DNA of 44,138 nucleotides from an uncultured Flavobacteriales bacterium (GTDB lineage Bacteria; Bacteroidota; Bacteroidia; Flavobacteriales_G; Salibacteraceae): assembly GCA_937899835.1 (NCBI GenBank), contig CALCCE010000208.1, positions 1 through 44,138 of the forward strand. Direction: 5' to 3'. A program made the translations under genes and the position numbers. How positions within the stretch are numbered: the first letter of the stretch is position 1; every line of letters begins with the position of its first letter. Positions 16,001-23,853 of this stretch are shown piece after piece. The notes under the pieces were generated by a model. That model saw only the letters and a program-made list of their open reading frames with translations, searched no databases and was not told the DNA's origin.

Positions 16001-17822
16001 AAATGTTGCCCATAGCATCGGCCGCTATAGAATTGGGATTGTATTCTACACCTCCAAGGCCTTCTGCCCGTCCAAAATGGCGATAATAAGCTTCTCCCTT
16101 GCCCCAGAAAGTCTCAAGATCGACCTCCGTAATGCCTGAAAGGTTGGCCAAATAGAGCTTTTCTTTGAAAATGAGTACCCCGAAAATGTGTGCACTGGTT
16201 TCTCCATCAACATCTTTGAAGTAACGAAAACTTTGCTTTTCAGGCTCTAAGGCTACCATTCCAGCACCATTTGTACCAACGTAAAGCCGTTTTTGGTCAT
16301 CGCTGGTGATGCTATTGATCCGGAATCTTTTCAGCTCAGGATCAAGATTATAAGGCTCTAAAGCCTCGTCTTTCTTTCTAAAAATACCTTGTTCAGTTCC
16401 GATGTAAAAATCACCTCCGGCAACTTCATGAAAACACCAGATGGCTTCATTCAAGTACTCATCTTGACCATAGAGTTTTGGCAACCACCCGTTTTTATAA
16501 CGAAAAAGCCCACCTCGGTAGGTACCAACCCACAATACTCCACTACTATCAAGGTAAAGAGACAGTATCTCAGTGAGCCCTTTTTCAGGTTTACTCAGCT
16601 TTGTGAGTTTAGCATCTTTGTAATAGTAAATCTCACCAAAATAAGTGGCGAAATAAACGCCACCTTCAGGATCAGTAACCACCGACCCCACCCTTGGTTT
16701 AGCATTGCTGGTGTTCTCAAGAGCAGTCTCAAGGCGCGCTTCTTTCATCACAGAGAGCCCTCCCAGGGTAGCGATCCAGAGATTTCCGTCAGGGCCTAAG
16801 GCGATGCTGCGAACATTGTTGCCCGCAAGACCATGATCGGTCTTGAATTTCTTTACTGATTCTCCAAGAAAAATCGAAAAACCGGAAGCGAATGTTCCTA
16901 CCCATACATTGCCTTCCCGATCACAAAAAAGACTTTTAATCGTATTCTCGGGCAAGCCATTTTCTACCTTCCAACTGCTTACTTTCCCAATATTTACACG
17001 CACAATGCCACCACCCCACGAACCAAACCAGAGTTCCGTATCGCTAACCTTAGTACCTGCTGTAATAAAGGGATTGTAGTTTTGGCCTTCGATGGTGTAA
17101 GGAGCAAATAAAAAGCGGCCAGCTTCTTGTCGAAACAAACCTTTACCGGAAGTTCCGACCCAAAGTCGACCTTCCCCGTCCCGAATCAAGGCCCTGATTT
17201 TTTTACCTCCCAGGCCTCTGCCCTCACCTACTGGATTAACTTTCCACCAGTTTTCATTGCCCTTCACTACAAACAACCCCTGACGAAAAGTGCCTACCCA
17301 TAAACTATCACCTTCGGCTTTGAGGACTCGAATTTCTGCATTATCAAGTCCTGTGCGGGTTTCAATTTTTTCTAAGCGTCCGTCTACAAAGCGCGCCAAA
17401 CCACTGCGAGTACCCACCCAGAGATTTTCCTCCGTTGTAGCCATTGCAGTAATATCCAGCTCCAAACCGAGGTTTGAATCCGCTGGATTCCAGCTCCCTC
17501 GGTTAAATTGGAAAAGACCTGCGGTGGTGCCGCACCATACAGTTTGATTCCATTCAACAATAGAGGAAACAATACCAGAACCAAGGCCCTCAGAAGTACT
17601 GTAGTTTCGAAAAACATTGCCGTCGAAACGGCTGATGCCGGCCCCTTGAGTGGCCAACCAGACATATCCCCGGTAATCTTGGTGAATGTCATTTACCTGT
17701 GACTGTGGTAACCCATCGGCGACAGAATAATTCCGAAAATTACATTCTTGTCCTTGATTCCTCAAAGGGATCAAGGCAAACAGCCATACAATACAAAAAC
17801 AGACGCGTAGGTTTTTAGCCAT
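13032..17822 (-). CDS. Giant propeller-type sensor histidine kinase (Reg_prop/Y_Y_Y/polytopic/PAS-PAS-GAF/HK)
   Basis: 1596 residues from ATG 17822, which places a signal peptide (1-24) at the start. About residues 30-630 are regulator-propeller blades (repeated LWVGT-x-x-GL). Residues about 690-745 form a Y_Y_Y-like Ig domain, followed by one membrane helix (about 748-768). A second membrane block of about seven helices (785-945) precedes PAS1 (about 960-1065), PAS2 (1075-1190), GAF (1205-1360) and HisKA with His1390 (VVSHDLKAPLR). HATPase_c has FQNLVGNAVKY, DNGPGI and STGVGLSIV. Unlike classical hybrid two-component systems there is no receiver or AraC domain. It heads a minus-strand run of five signalling genes. 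The ligand is unknown. Confidence 0.87.
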   Translation of the reverse strand: MAKNLRVCFCIVWLFALIPLRNQGQECNFRNYSVADGLPQSQVNDIHQDYRGYVWLATQGAGISRFDGNVFRNYSTSEGLGSGIVSSIVEWNQTVWCGTTAGLFQFNRGSWNPADSNLGLELDITAMATTEENLWVGTRSGLARFVDGRLEKIETRTGLDNAEIRVLKAEGDSLWVGTFRQGLFVVKGNENWWKVNPVGEGRGLGGKKIRALIRDGEGRLWVGTSGKGLFRQEAGRFLFAPYTIEGQNYNPFITAGTKVSDTELWFGSWGGGIVRVNIGKVSSWKVENGLPENTIKSLFCDREGNVWVGTFASGFSIFLGESVKKFKTDHGLAGNNVRSIALGPDGNLWIATLGGLSVMKEARLETALENTSNAKPRVGSVVTDPEGGVYFATYFGEIYYYKDAKLTKLSKPEKGLTEILSLYLDSSGVLWVGTYRGGLFRYKNGWLPKLYGQDEYLNEAIWCFHEVAGGDFYIGTEQGIFRKKDEALEPYNLDPELKRFRINSITSDDQKRLYVGTNGAGMVALEPEKQSFRYFKDVDGETSAHIFGVLIFKEKLYLANLSGITEVDLETFWGKGEAYYRHFGRAEGLGGVEYNPNSIAADAMGNIWFGSNLGAICYHPEFRTDDFVPPKAELTAIQINGLPMDINTFQDSIRSGAPFEFSFLEEKSKLSFQLTNLIFRKDQEVITEYRILGIDSTWVVIDNLTNTIEFEPGEGSYTIEARARVGESLSEVNRFSFNVRHGVSSSYWLLYLSLLTVFFAGLGGIFTINRSRSNSHIRFSGARQEAFTGRLVGFIAIFAYPVSGYLFAVNEPVKFEDMAGHFAIGALIGLMLLSTYVYRPLAKKVPQLLKIGFMGVLIHILFMVHYTQFHPNHIIGLFVVVSGITIALRSIRDTIIFAVFLFTGACIVVLTTENTSGISNFLFIGALSISITIAFVVIISRLNLFNRLTFSDKIVNQPNNLVLAVNPSGEVVFANPGIKELLGYEVDEVLGMGWWEVRSNNANANADELRATMEIASNQWTGELARESEILAKDGTIRTIYWVYSRLPDRTVIGLGQDITSLKKARKELHELSLVASKTDNYVIITGADDRISWVNRGFTAITGYEMEEVIGELPSKLLRGPKTTQEQAQAINDLVAKGLPFREEVLNYRKDGTPVWLSLNVTPVLDAYGNLEKYITIGSDITDRKRSEEQLKYYAERLSFIHSVDRIILEAGSSLDMIHKINWRLFQHLRAKRVGLFLFDQQQKNGQLVSIQTPNSQVVIEQDIRLGSIIDLNRLDFNKALRFRDPIEVGLDGSHPFWNQVQLDGGVFCPLVFNRESIGFLLLQRAPGEEITDEEVELVEEVVGQLAASVVQSRLQETIRRSNVALERRNRDIENINNELRQFAHVVSHDLKAPLRAIGSLANWILEDNQENLTEDGLGQMEMLMGRVKRMNSLIEGILAYSKLGQKRELITEINLNDLVGDLMPNFTGSGKTNILVEGNLPVIQGQPTRILQLFQNLVGNAVKYMDKEEGWVKIGVNEEPGQWQFYVQDNGPGIDNRYHEKIFQIFQTLQSRDDRESTGVGLSIVKKIVEQHGGKIWLESEPGTGTTFYFTLNK

Positions 17823-18143
17823 AGGCAGACATGTCACAGGGTATGGTGAATAAAAAAACAGGAAGAAAGATTGCTGAGAACCAACAACCATCATTTAAAA
17901 AACAACACTAAAGCTTCCCTGTATGTATTTCCGTCACCAGTAATGTTAGAGTTTCACTGCTAAAATCCCAATCCTTCCAAGGTAACTGCAATTTGCGTTG
18001 GCAACCTTGGAATTGTCCTATTACGAGTGGATTAGAAAAAGGTTCACTAAACTATACTAGTAGTTACCCTGGCCATTGCAAGGGTAAACACGGACCGTAC
18101 AAATCCGTTATTCGCTGGTTCGTTGGAAAGACATCCGGCTTGG
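17823..18143. other. Gene-free interval with two inverted repeats
   Basis: About 320 bp between the M1 peptidase (-) and the giant kinase (-) hold no credible gene. Two perfect inverted repeats are present: TTCCAAGGT (17975-17983) with ACCTTGGAA (18004-18012), and TTACCCT (18064-18070) with AGGGTAA (18081-18087). Neither has a T-tract on the minus strand. They may be operator dyads for the kinase or weak terminators of the peptidase gene. I found no TAnnTTTG box here. Confidence 0.5.
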
Positions 18144-20468
18144 TTAATTTTCAGCCTTTTTATCGTTGCGTTGCTTGCGCTGCATGGGGTTTTCGGGCCG
18201 ATAAGCGCGGTTCTTATAAATGGTAAAACGCGAGGGTTGTACCTGCCTTGGCCATGCGTTGTCATTGGTATTGATGTCTGCCGTTTCGCGATTAGGATCA
18301 AGTGTAACCCCTACCACTTCTTTTTCGAAGAAGAAAATTTTAGAAATGGTCTTTTCATCCATACGCCAAATCTCGGCCGGAATGTGTTCCATAGCAAAGG
18401 TACCATCGGCAAACTCAAAACGAAGAATCAGGGGCATCACCAATCCACCTTTGTTGGTAAACTGCAATTCGTAATAGTGGTAACCAGCGTTGATCAAAGC
18501 CAACTGAGCACTGTCCATACCCTCCAAATAGCGCTGATAGTCTTCTTTGTCTACTTCCAGCACTTCAAAGGGGTCGTTGAGGTTGTAAAAGTCGTTCAAC
18601 TCTGGCTGAGCTTCCAACACGGTTTTAGGGGTCGATTCCAGGTTTCGCTGGGCGCTGATGTCAGGAATCTCGGCTGCCTCAGCAGCCTTTTGAAAGGGCT
18701 TTTCTATTTCAGGGTTTCGTGTATCAATTTGAAACCAACGTACTGCATCCAGTGAAATATCCACCGGATTGGTAGTGTAGAACCAGCCCCGCCAAAACCA
18801 ATCCAGGTCTACTCCGGAGGCATCTTCCATGGTCCTGAAAAAATCGGCTGGTGTAGGGTGCTTAAATTGCCAACGTTGAGCGTATTGCTTGAAGGCAAAA
18901 TCGAAGAGTTCCCGTCCCATGATGGTCTCCCGAAGGATATTGAGTCCGGCAGCGGGCTTTCCGTAAGCATTATTTCCAAACTGGTAGATGCTTTCAGAGT
19001 TGGTCATGATAGGCACCATTTTGCCCTGCTCTCCACTCATGTAACTCACAATTTTTGGGGCAGGCCCACGACGACTGGGGTAGTTTCGGTCCCACTCCTG
19101 CTCAGTGAGGTACTGTAAAAAGGTATTCAGTCCCTCATCCATCCAGGTCCATTGGCGCTCATCAGAATTCACAATCATCGGAAAATAATTGTGCCCTACT
19201 TCGTGAATGATCACGCTGATCATACCGTATTTAGTACGCGCGGTGTAAGTTCCATCTGATTCCGGCCGACCGCCATTGAAGCAAATCATTGGATATTCCA
19301 TCCCTATGGAATTGGCATGCACTGAAATGGCCACAGGGTAAGGATAGGGAAAGGTATAGTGCGAATAGGTTTTCAAAGTGTGTGCTACCACACGGGTACT
19401 GTACTTCTCCCACAATGGATTGCCTTCTTTCGGATAGTAGGACATGGCCATCACTGTGCGATTCCCAAACGTTACTCCTTGTGCATCCCAGATGAACTTC
19501 CGGCTACTGGCAAAACCAAAATCACGCACATTCTCTGCCTGAAACACCCAGGTTTTGGTGCCTTTGGCTTTCTTTTTCTCATTTTCGAGGGCTTCTTCCG
19601 GCGTAACGATCATCACCGGCTCATCCGATTTTTTGGCTTTATCGTAACGAGAACGCTGCTCGGATGAAAGTACTTTAGAGGCATTTTGCAAAGTACCAGT
19701 AGCCGCCACTATGTGGTCAGCAGGCACCGTAATCTGCACTTTATAATTACCAAAAGTGAGTGCAAACTCGCCTCTGCCCAAAAACTGCTTGTGTTGCCAG
19801 CCTTCCACTTCGCTGTAAACAGCCATGCGAGGAAAAAACTGCGCAATGGTATAGAGATAATTGTCTTCGTCTGCAAAGTACTCATAACCTGACCGGCCTC
19901 CGATTTTCATCCGGTCGTTGATGTTGTAGCTCCATTTGATTTTGAAGGTAAAACTGCCTTTGGGTTTAAGGGTCTGCGGCAAATCGATCCGCATCATGGT
20001 TTTATTAACCGTGTAGGGCAAGTCTTTTCCAGAAGCATCCTTTACGTAACCCAACTTGAAACCTCCATCGAAATCAATGTGTAGGCGGTTGAGCAGATAA
20101 GGGGAAAAATCGTCGGAAATGGTTCCGCTTTGAATCTTGTAAGTATCCGAATCTTTGGCCCGACGGTTTTGATCCAGTTGTAACCAGAGGTACTTGAGGG
20201 GGTCGGGCGAATTGTTGTAATACGTGACTGTTTCTACCCCTTCAATGCGCTGTTTCTCGTCGTCGAGGGTGATCTGCATGTCATAATCTGCGCGCTGTTG
20301 CCAATACTGGTGGCCAGGAGCTCCACTGGCGGTCCGGTACACGTTGGGAGTAGCCAGTTCTTGTTTGAGTTGCCGAAAATTATTCTGGTTGGTATTTTCC
20401 TGCCCTTGAACTAAAGATAAACAGGCCAACATCATTAAACCTGTAAAGGCAATTTTGCGAAACGTCAT
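18144..20468 (-). CDS. M1-family (gluzincin) metallopeptidase, exported
   Basis: 774 residues. Signal peptide 1-22 (FTGLMMLACLSLVQGQ). The catalytic zinc site is complete: HEVGH at 422-426 and the third ligand Glu445 in MDEGLNTF, 18 residues after HExxH. The GAMEN exopeptidase loop of M1 aminopeptidases is replaced by SIGMEYP (387-393), as in the Bacteroidota branch of this family, so true aminopeptidase specificity is uncertain. The C-terminal 200 residues (after WFYTTNPVDI) are a long family-specific region. It acts in the periplasm or outside. The gene stands alone, with about 320 bp of gene-free DNA downstream. Confidence 0.88.
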   Translation of the reverse strand: MTFRKIAFTGLMMLACLSLVQGQENTNQNNFRQLKQELATPNVYRTASGAPGHQYWQQRADYDMQITLDDEKQRIEGVETVTYYNNSPDPLKYLWLQLDQNRRAKDSDTYKIQSGTISDDFSPYLLNRLHIDFDGGFKLGYVKDASGKDLPYTVNKTMMRIDLPQTLKPKGSFTFKIKWSYNINDRMKIGGRSGYEYFADEDNYLYTIAQFFPRMAVYSEVEGWQHKQFLGRGEFALTFGNYKVQITVPADHIVAATGTLQNASKVLSSEQRSRYDKAKKSDEPVMIVTPEEALENEKKKAKGTKTWVFQAENVRDFGFASSRKFIWDAQGVTFGNRTVMAMSYYPKEGNPLWEKYSTRVVAHTLKTYSHYTFPYPYPVAISVHANSIGMEYPMICFNGGRPESDGTYTARTKYGMISVIIHEVGHNYFPMIVNSDERQWTWMDEGLNTFLQYLTEQEWDRNYPSRRGPAPKIVSYMSGEQGKMVPIMTNSESIYQFGNNAYGKPAAGLNILRETIMGRELFDFAFKQYAQRWQFKHPTPADFFRTMEDASGVDLDWFWRGWFYTTNPVDISLDAVRWFQIDTRNPEIEKPFQKAAEAAEIPDISAQRNLESTPKTVLEAQPELNDFYNLNDPFEVLEVDKEDYQRYLEGMDSAQLALINAGYHYYELQFTNKGGLVMPLILRFEFADGTFAMEHIPAEIWRMDEKTISKIFFFEKEVVGVTLDPNRETADINTNDNAWPRQVQPSRFTIYKNRAYRPENPMQRKQRNDKKAEN

Positions 20469-20606
20469 TTGAGTCGGATTGTGCGAAAGAGGCGCTAAAG
20501 TAGGGATTTTCTACTGCTCTACAGCAGCACTATATCCACTGAAAACGGGTGTATTTTCTGGCGAAGTATTCATTTTAACCGCTATGAGTTATCTTTTTAC
20601 CTTCGC

Positions 20607-20614
20607 TAATTTTG
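20607..20614 (+). promoter_or_regulatory. -7 promoter element of the DUF6702 gene
   Basis: TAATTTTG matches TAnnTTTG exactly and lies 27 bp before the ATG at 20642. No TTG occurs at the expected -33 distance, so this is half a promoter by consensus. Confidence 0.45.
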
Positions 20615-20641
20615 TTCCTTAGCCAATCACAACACGTAATC

Positions 20642-21148
20642 ATGGGCCATCGTTTTTGGATTTTATCGACCTCAGGCTTACTGCTGCTGCCTATTTTATT
20701 GGCTTTTTCGCATAAGTTCTACCTTTCCACTACCACCATCGAGCACAACCCCAGCACACAAAGCCTGGAGATTACAGTTCAAACTTTCACGCACGATTTA
20801 GAGAAGGCAGTAGAAGCCGGCGAAACGCATAAATTACACCTTGGCTCACTAAAGGAATGGATATCGGCAAACGAAAAAGTGACTGAATACCTGCGCAAAC
20901 ACCTCAAAATCTTGGTCAATGGCAAAGCCGCCAACTTCGAATACATCGGCAAGGAAGTAGAGGTACACGACTGCTACGTTTACTTAGAAATTAAAGGAGT
21001 AAAACAGGTAAATGCTCTTTCGGTAGAGAACACATTGCTGATCGGCACTTTTCCCAAGCAGGTAAACAATGTGAACCTTAAAGCGGGAGGCAAAGTGTCT
21101 CAACTGGCTTTATCTGCCAGAAAAACCAGCGGCTCGTTCGACCTCTGA
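20642..21148 (+). CDS. DUF6702 family protein
   Basis: 168 residues from ATG 20642; the longer frame begins at a TTG inside the -7 box and is rejected. A hydrophobic N-terminus (FWILSTSGLLLLPILLAFSHK) is a signal peptide or anchor. The family signature HKFYLSTTTIEHNPSTQSLEITVQTFTHDLEKAVE starts right after it, followed by HLGSLKEWISANEKVTEYLRKHL and GKEVEVHDCYVYLEIKGV. This is a widespread Bacteroidota envelope family of unknown role, often found beside M1 peptidases. Here the divergent neighbour is an M1-type peptidase, so a shared function is plausible. It ends one base before the convergent cytochrome c gene. Confidence 0.82.
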   Translation: MGHRFWILSTSGLLLLPILLAFSHKFYLSTTTIEHNPSTQSLEITVQTFTHDLEKAVEAGETHKLHLGSLKEWISANEKVTEYLRKHLKILVNGKAANFEYIGKEVEVHDCYVYLEIKGVKQVNALSVENTLLIGTFPKQVNNVNLKAGGKVSQLALSARKTSGSFDL

Positions 21149-21149
21149 T

Positions 21150-21554
21150 TTAATTGCAACCGTCTGCCCAGGCTTTGAGGTCTTTTGGTGTAGGAGCGGG
21201 CCGCGAAGGCACCCATTGGCGCACGACATAATTGGTAATGTTGGCAATCTGTGCATCCGAAAGCTCGGGATGCCCCAACATCTGCTGGTTATAGCTTACC
21301 CCATTCACCAAAATTTCTCCCTCTATCCCATTGAGAATGATACATGGAAGTTCTGTAGCATGGGCCTCTAAATAATCAGAATTGGCCAGCGGTGGGTAGA
21401 GTTGCGCCAACCCCTGCCCTTCTTCACCGTGACAATTGGCACAGTGAACCTCGTAGAGTCGTTTACCTTTTTTAGAAGGGTCGGTGCAGCGATAGGCCAT
21501 CGCTCCCAATAAAATTACCGAAGCGACAAGTATTAAAACATTATTAAGCCGCAT
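21150..21554 (-). CDS. c-type cytochrome, membrane-anchored, monohaem
   Basis: 134 residues. A hydrophobic N-terminal helix (6-20) anchors or exports it. The haem c motif CANCH is at 38-42 (Cys38, Cys41, His42), and the distal ligand is probably Met92 in NQQMLGHPELSD. The order fits a class I cytochrome c: GKRLYEVHCANCHGEEGQGL...YPPLANSDYL...IANITNYVVRQW. Two further cysteines (71 and 133) are unusual and might form a disulfide. The start overlaps the end of the SCO gene by 11 bp. It probably carries electrons to or from a respiratory enzyme not encoded here. Confidence 0.9.
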   Translation of the reverse strand: MRLNNVLILVASVILLGAMAYRCTDPSKKGKRLYEVHCANCHGEEGQGLAQLYPPLANSDYLEAHATELPCIILNGIEGEILVNGVSYNQQMLGHPELSDAQIANITNYVVRQWVPSRPAPTPKDLKAWADGCN

Positions 21555-22182
21555 TCAAAAGCAATTCCATATCTCTCATCATCTTCTCCACTTCACCTTC
21601 CTCCGTACCGTCATAAATGCCGCGTATTCGCCGATTTTGATCGAGTAACAAAAATGCACCACTGTGCAGAAAACCGCCAGGTGCCCTACTATCTTGCTCC
21701 GCTGGAACCATGTAAGCTTCGGCAATCTTGAAAATATCTTTCATCGGCCCGGTGAGCAATTGCCAGCGTTCTGAAGAAATCCCGAGCCGGTCGGCGTAAT
21801 CTTTAAGTGCTGCAATGGTATCGCGCTCAGGATCAATAGAATGGGACAAAATCAACACATTGGGGTTGTCCTTATACTTGGCATACACGTTGAGCATGTT
21901 GGCTTTCATGATGGGACAAATCGTAGGGCAGTTGATGAAAAACATGTCCACTACATGTACTTTCCCCTCCACAATCGTTTCGTCTACCAATTCTCCTTCC
22001 TGGTTGTGCAATGCGAAGATTGGCATTTCCCGAACCAAGGTGTCGTATACCGTTTTACCACCTTCCGATCGGGATTCGGTTTTAATATCGAGGTAAGGCA
22101 ATTCTTTGGGTTCAGTTTGGCAACCAATCAGTCCAATTGTTCCAACTATCCATACCCAGATCACCAATTTCCAGTTCAACAT
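21544..22182 (-). CDS. SCO1/SenC-family copper chaperone or thiol-redox lipoprotein
   Basis: 212 residues from ATG 22182, which overlaps the upstream stop by one base (TGATG). A lipobox-like GLIGC places the lipid-modified Cys at 21. The thioredoxin-like fold carries the SCO copper site: Cys85 and Cys89 in NCPTICP, and His173 in GFLHSGAFLLLD. SCO proteins deliver copper to the CuA site of cytochrome oxidase or keep its cysteines reduced. Location between an unknown lipoprotein and a c-type cytochrome, in an overlapping operon, supports a respiratory role. The oxidase itself is not in the window. Confidence 0.9.
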   Translation of the reverse strand: MLNWKLVIWVWIVGTIGLIGCQTEPKELPYLDIKTESRSEGGKTVYDTLVREMPIFALHNQEGELVDETIVEGKVHVVDMFFINCPTICPIMKANMLNVYAKYKDNPNVLILSHSIDPERDTIAALKDYADRLGISSERWQLLTGPMKDIFKIAEAYMVPAEQDSRAPGGFLHSGAFLLLDQNRRIRGIYDGTEEGEVEKMMRDMELLLNAA

Positions 22183-22610
22183 CACTTCAATAAGTCTTTC
22201 ACGTGTTCAATATTTCGATCCAAATTCGAATGATGACGGTTACCTGACACCAACACAGTATCTAAGTAACCCTCAGCCTGGTCGAGGTGTTCATTCACTT
22301 TGTCTTCAGGAATTCCGCGCATGTTGGGCATCCTTAGCCTTCCAGCCCACAAAACGGTAGAGTCTACAGCCATTTCGAGGCTGTCTACCCAACTCAAATA
22401 ATCAACTTTCGCCTGATTTTCTTCAGACCGGCTACGCTGATAAAGCAGTTGAATCAATCCGTAAGCCCGGTCTACTTTGGCCTCAGTTTGCTTTTGTAGT
22501 TGCTGCGCCTCAGCCATTTTATTGCCGATGGCTTCGATTTGCTGATCAGGGTTCGAACAACCTACAGCTATTCCTAACAGGAACAAGAGTGGCAAGAATA
22601 GTTTCTTCAT
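22182..22610 (-). CDS. Small helical lipoprotein of unknown function in the SCO-cytochrome c operon
   Basis: 142 residues. Lipoprotein signal peptide ends at LGIAVGC (Cys18). The rest is mainly helical, with coiled-coil heptads (IEAIGNKMAEAQQLQKQTEAKVDRAYGLIQLLYQ) and a C-terminal HLDQAEGYLDTVLVSGNRHHSNLDRNIEHVKDLL. The HH pair (124-125 region) could bind metal, but this is speculation. It is the first gene of the operon and its stop overlaps the SCO start. A perfect -7 box (22619-22626) lies only 8 bp before its ATG. I do not recognise a named family. Confidence 0.75.
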   Translation of the reverse strand: MKKLFLPLLFLLGIAVGCSNPDQQIEAIGNKMAEAQQLQKQTEAKVDRAYGLIQLLYQRSRSEENQAKVDYLSWVDSLEMAVDSTVLWAGRLRMPNMRGIPEDKVNEHLDQAEGYLDTVLVSGNRHHSNLDRNIEHVKDLLK

Positions 22611-22618
22611 TGCGGATA

Positions 22619-22626
22619 CAAAAATA
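22619..22626 (-). promoter_or_regulatory. -7 promoter element of the lipoprotein-SCO-cytochrome c operon
   Basis: TATTTTTG on the minus strand matches TAnnTTTG exactly. Only 8 bp separate it from the ATG at 22610, predicting a leader of about 0-5 nt. No TTG is found at 17-23 bp upstream. Confidence 0.45.
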
Positions 22627-22659
22627 ACAAGCTAAGGGCGTTCTACCTTAAGAAACGGA

Positions 22660-23853
22660 TCAATTCCGAAGTTCTTCCAGGGCCAACCATGCCATGAGCC
22701 CAATACTGGTTTCGAGTGCTTTTTCGTCGATGTCAAAAGTAGGAGTATGCAAACCTGAAGTAATGCCTTTGGCCTCGTTGCGGACCCCCAATCGGTAGAA
22801 ACAACTGGGAACAACCTGAGAGTAATAGGCAAAGTCTTCTGCGGTCATTCGCAAATCCAAATCGATTACATTTTCCGCTCCCAAATAATGGATGGCACGT
22901 GACTTTGCCAGTTGGGTAGTAGCTTCATCGTTCACCAGAAAAGGGTAGCCTTTACGAATGTCTAATTCGCATTTACCCCCCATGGATTCTACCAGGCCAA
23001 TGGCCAATTGGCTAAGCTTTTGGAGGGCATCCTGTCGCCAAACTTCATCGAATGTGCGAAAAGTGCCCATGAGCATCACCTCGTTGGGAATGATGTTGGT
23101 CGCCCCCTTGCCTTCTATCCAACCAAAACTCAACACAGTAGGTAAATCGGGTTGCGAATTTCGGCTCACCAATTGTTGGAGGGCCACCACCAAATGGGAG
23201 GCAATGAGAATGGGATCTACCACCAGATGTGGCAAAGCGGCATGTCCTCCTTTTCCAATAACCTTAATTCGAATTTCATCGGAGGAGGCCATGTACATTC
23301 CGGAGCGAAAGCCAACTTTTCCCGCTTCCATATCTGGATAAACGTGTTGACCAAACATCCGCTGAGGTTTCGGATTTTGCAAAACCCCCTCTTCTATCAT
23401 CAATTTAGCTCCTCCCGGCAACAACTCTTCGCCAGGCTGAAAAACACAAGAAATACTACCCTCGAATTCGGTGCGCAAATCGTTTAAAATGCGCATAGAT
23501 CCCAGCAACGAAGCGGTGTGGACATCGTGACCACAAGCATGCATCACTCCTTCGTTGGTAGACCTGTAAGGCACCTCGTTGGTTTCAGCAATTGGAAGAG
23601 CATCTAAATCGGCCCGCAAAGCAATGACCTTTGCACTCGGATTTTTCCCGGAGATGGTGGCTCGGAGGCCCGTTTTTACCAAGCCAGATTCGTAAGGAAT
23701 ACCTAGCTGATCAAGGTATGCGGCTACATACTGTGAAGTTTCCACTTCTTCAAATGAGAGTTCTGGGTGCTGGTGTAAGTGCCTCCGTACCTTAATGGTG
23801 TCGGCCACATAGGCTTCGGCCAGCGCTTTTACCCGTGCGCTTAAGTCGGTCAT
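22660..23853 (-). CDS. M20-family amidohydrolase (M20D, hippurate/IAA-amino-acid hydrolase type)
   Basis: 397 residues, no signal peptide. The M20D metal-site motifs are in order: Cys107 and His109 in HACGHDVH, Glu142-Glu143 in PGEELLPGG, His170 in MFGQHV and a late His in GLHTPTFDID. The lid and dimerisation domain contains GKGGHAALPH. Enzymes of this group hydrolyse N-acyl or amide-linked amino acids, in the cytoplasm, with a bimetal centre; the substrate cannot be set from sequence. Its start overlaps the stop of the half-TauE gene by one base (TGATG), so export or uptake of an anion could be linked to the hydrolysis. Confidence 0.9.
   Translation of the reverse strand: MTDLSARVKALAEAYVADTIKVRRHLHQHPELSFEEVETSQYVAAYLDQLGIPYESGLVKTGLRATISGKNPSAKVIALRADLDALPIAETNEVPYRSTNEGVMHACGHDVHTASLLGSMRILNDLRTEFEGSISCVFQPGEELLPGGAKLMIEEGVLQNPKPQRMFGQHVYPDMEAGKVGFRSGMYMASSDEIRIKVIGKGGHAALPHLVVDPILIASHLVVALQQLVSRNSQPDLPTVLSFGWIEGKGATNIIPNEVMLMGTFRTFDEVWRQDALQKLSQLAIGLVESMGGKCELDIRKGYPFLVNDEATTQLAKSRAIHYLGAENVIDLDLRMTAEDFAYYSQVVPSCFYRLGVRNEAKGITSGLHTPTFDIDEKALETSIGLMAWLALEELRN

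Noticed and set aside
13032-17822. Classical hybrid two-component system (HTCS)
   Set aside because: The receiver and AraC domains that define HTCS proteins are missing; the chain ends right after the HATPase domain.
18123-18755. 210-codon plus-strand frame inside the M1 peptidase region
   Set aside because: Antisense to well-conserved M1 sequence, with no recognisable domain; an artefact of codon bias, as are similar frames at 5559-6044, 29582-30085 and 37521-38129.
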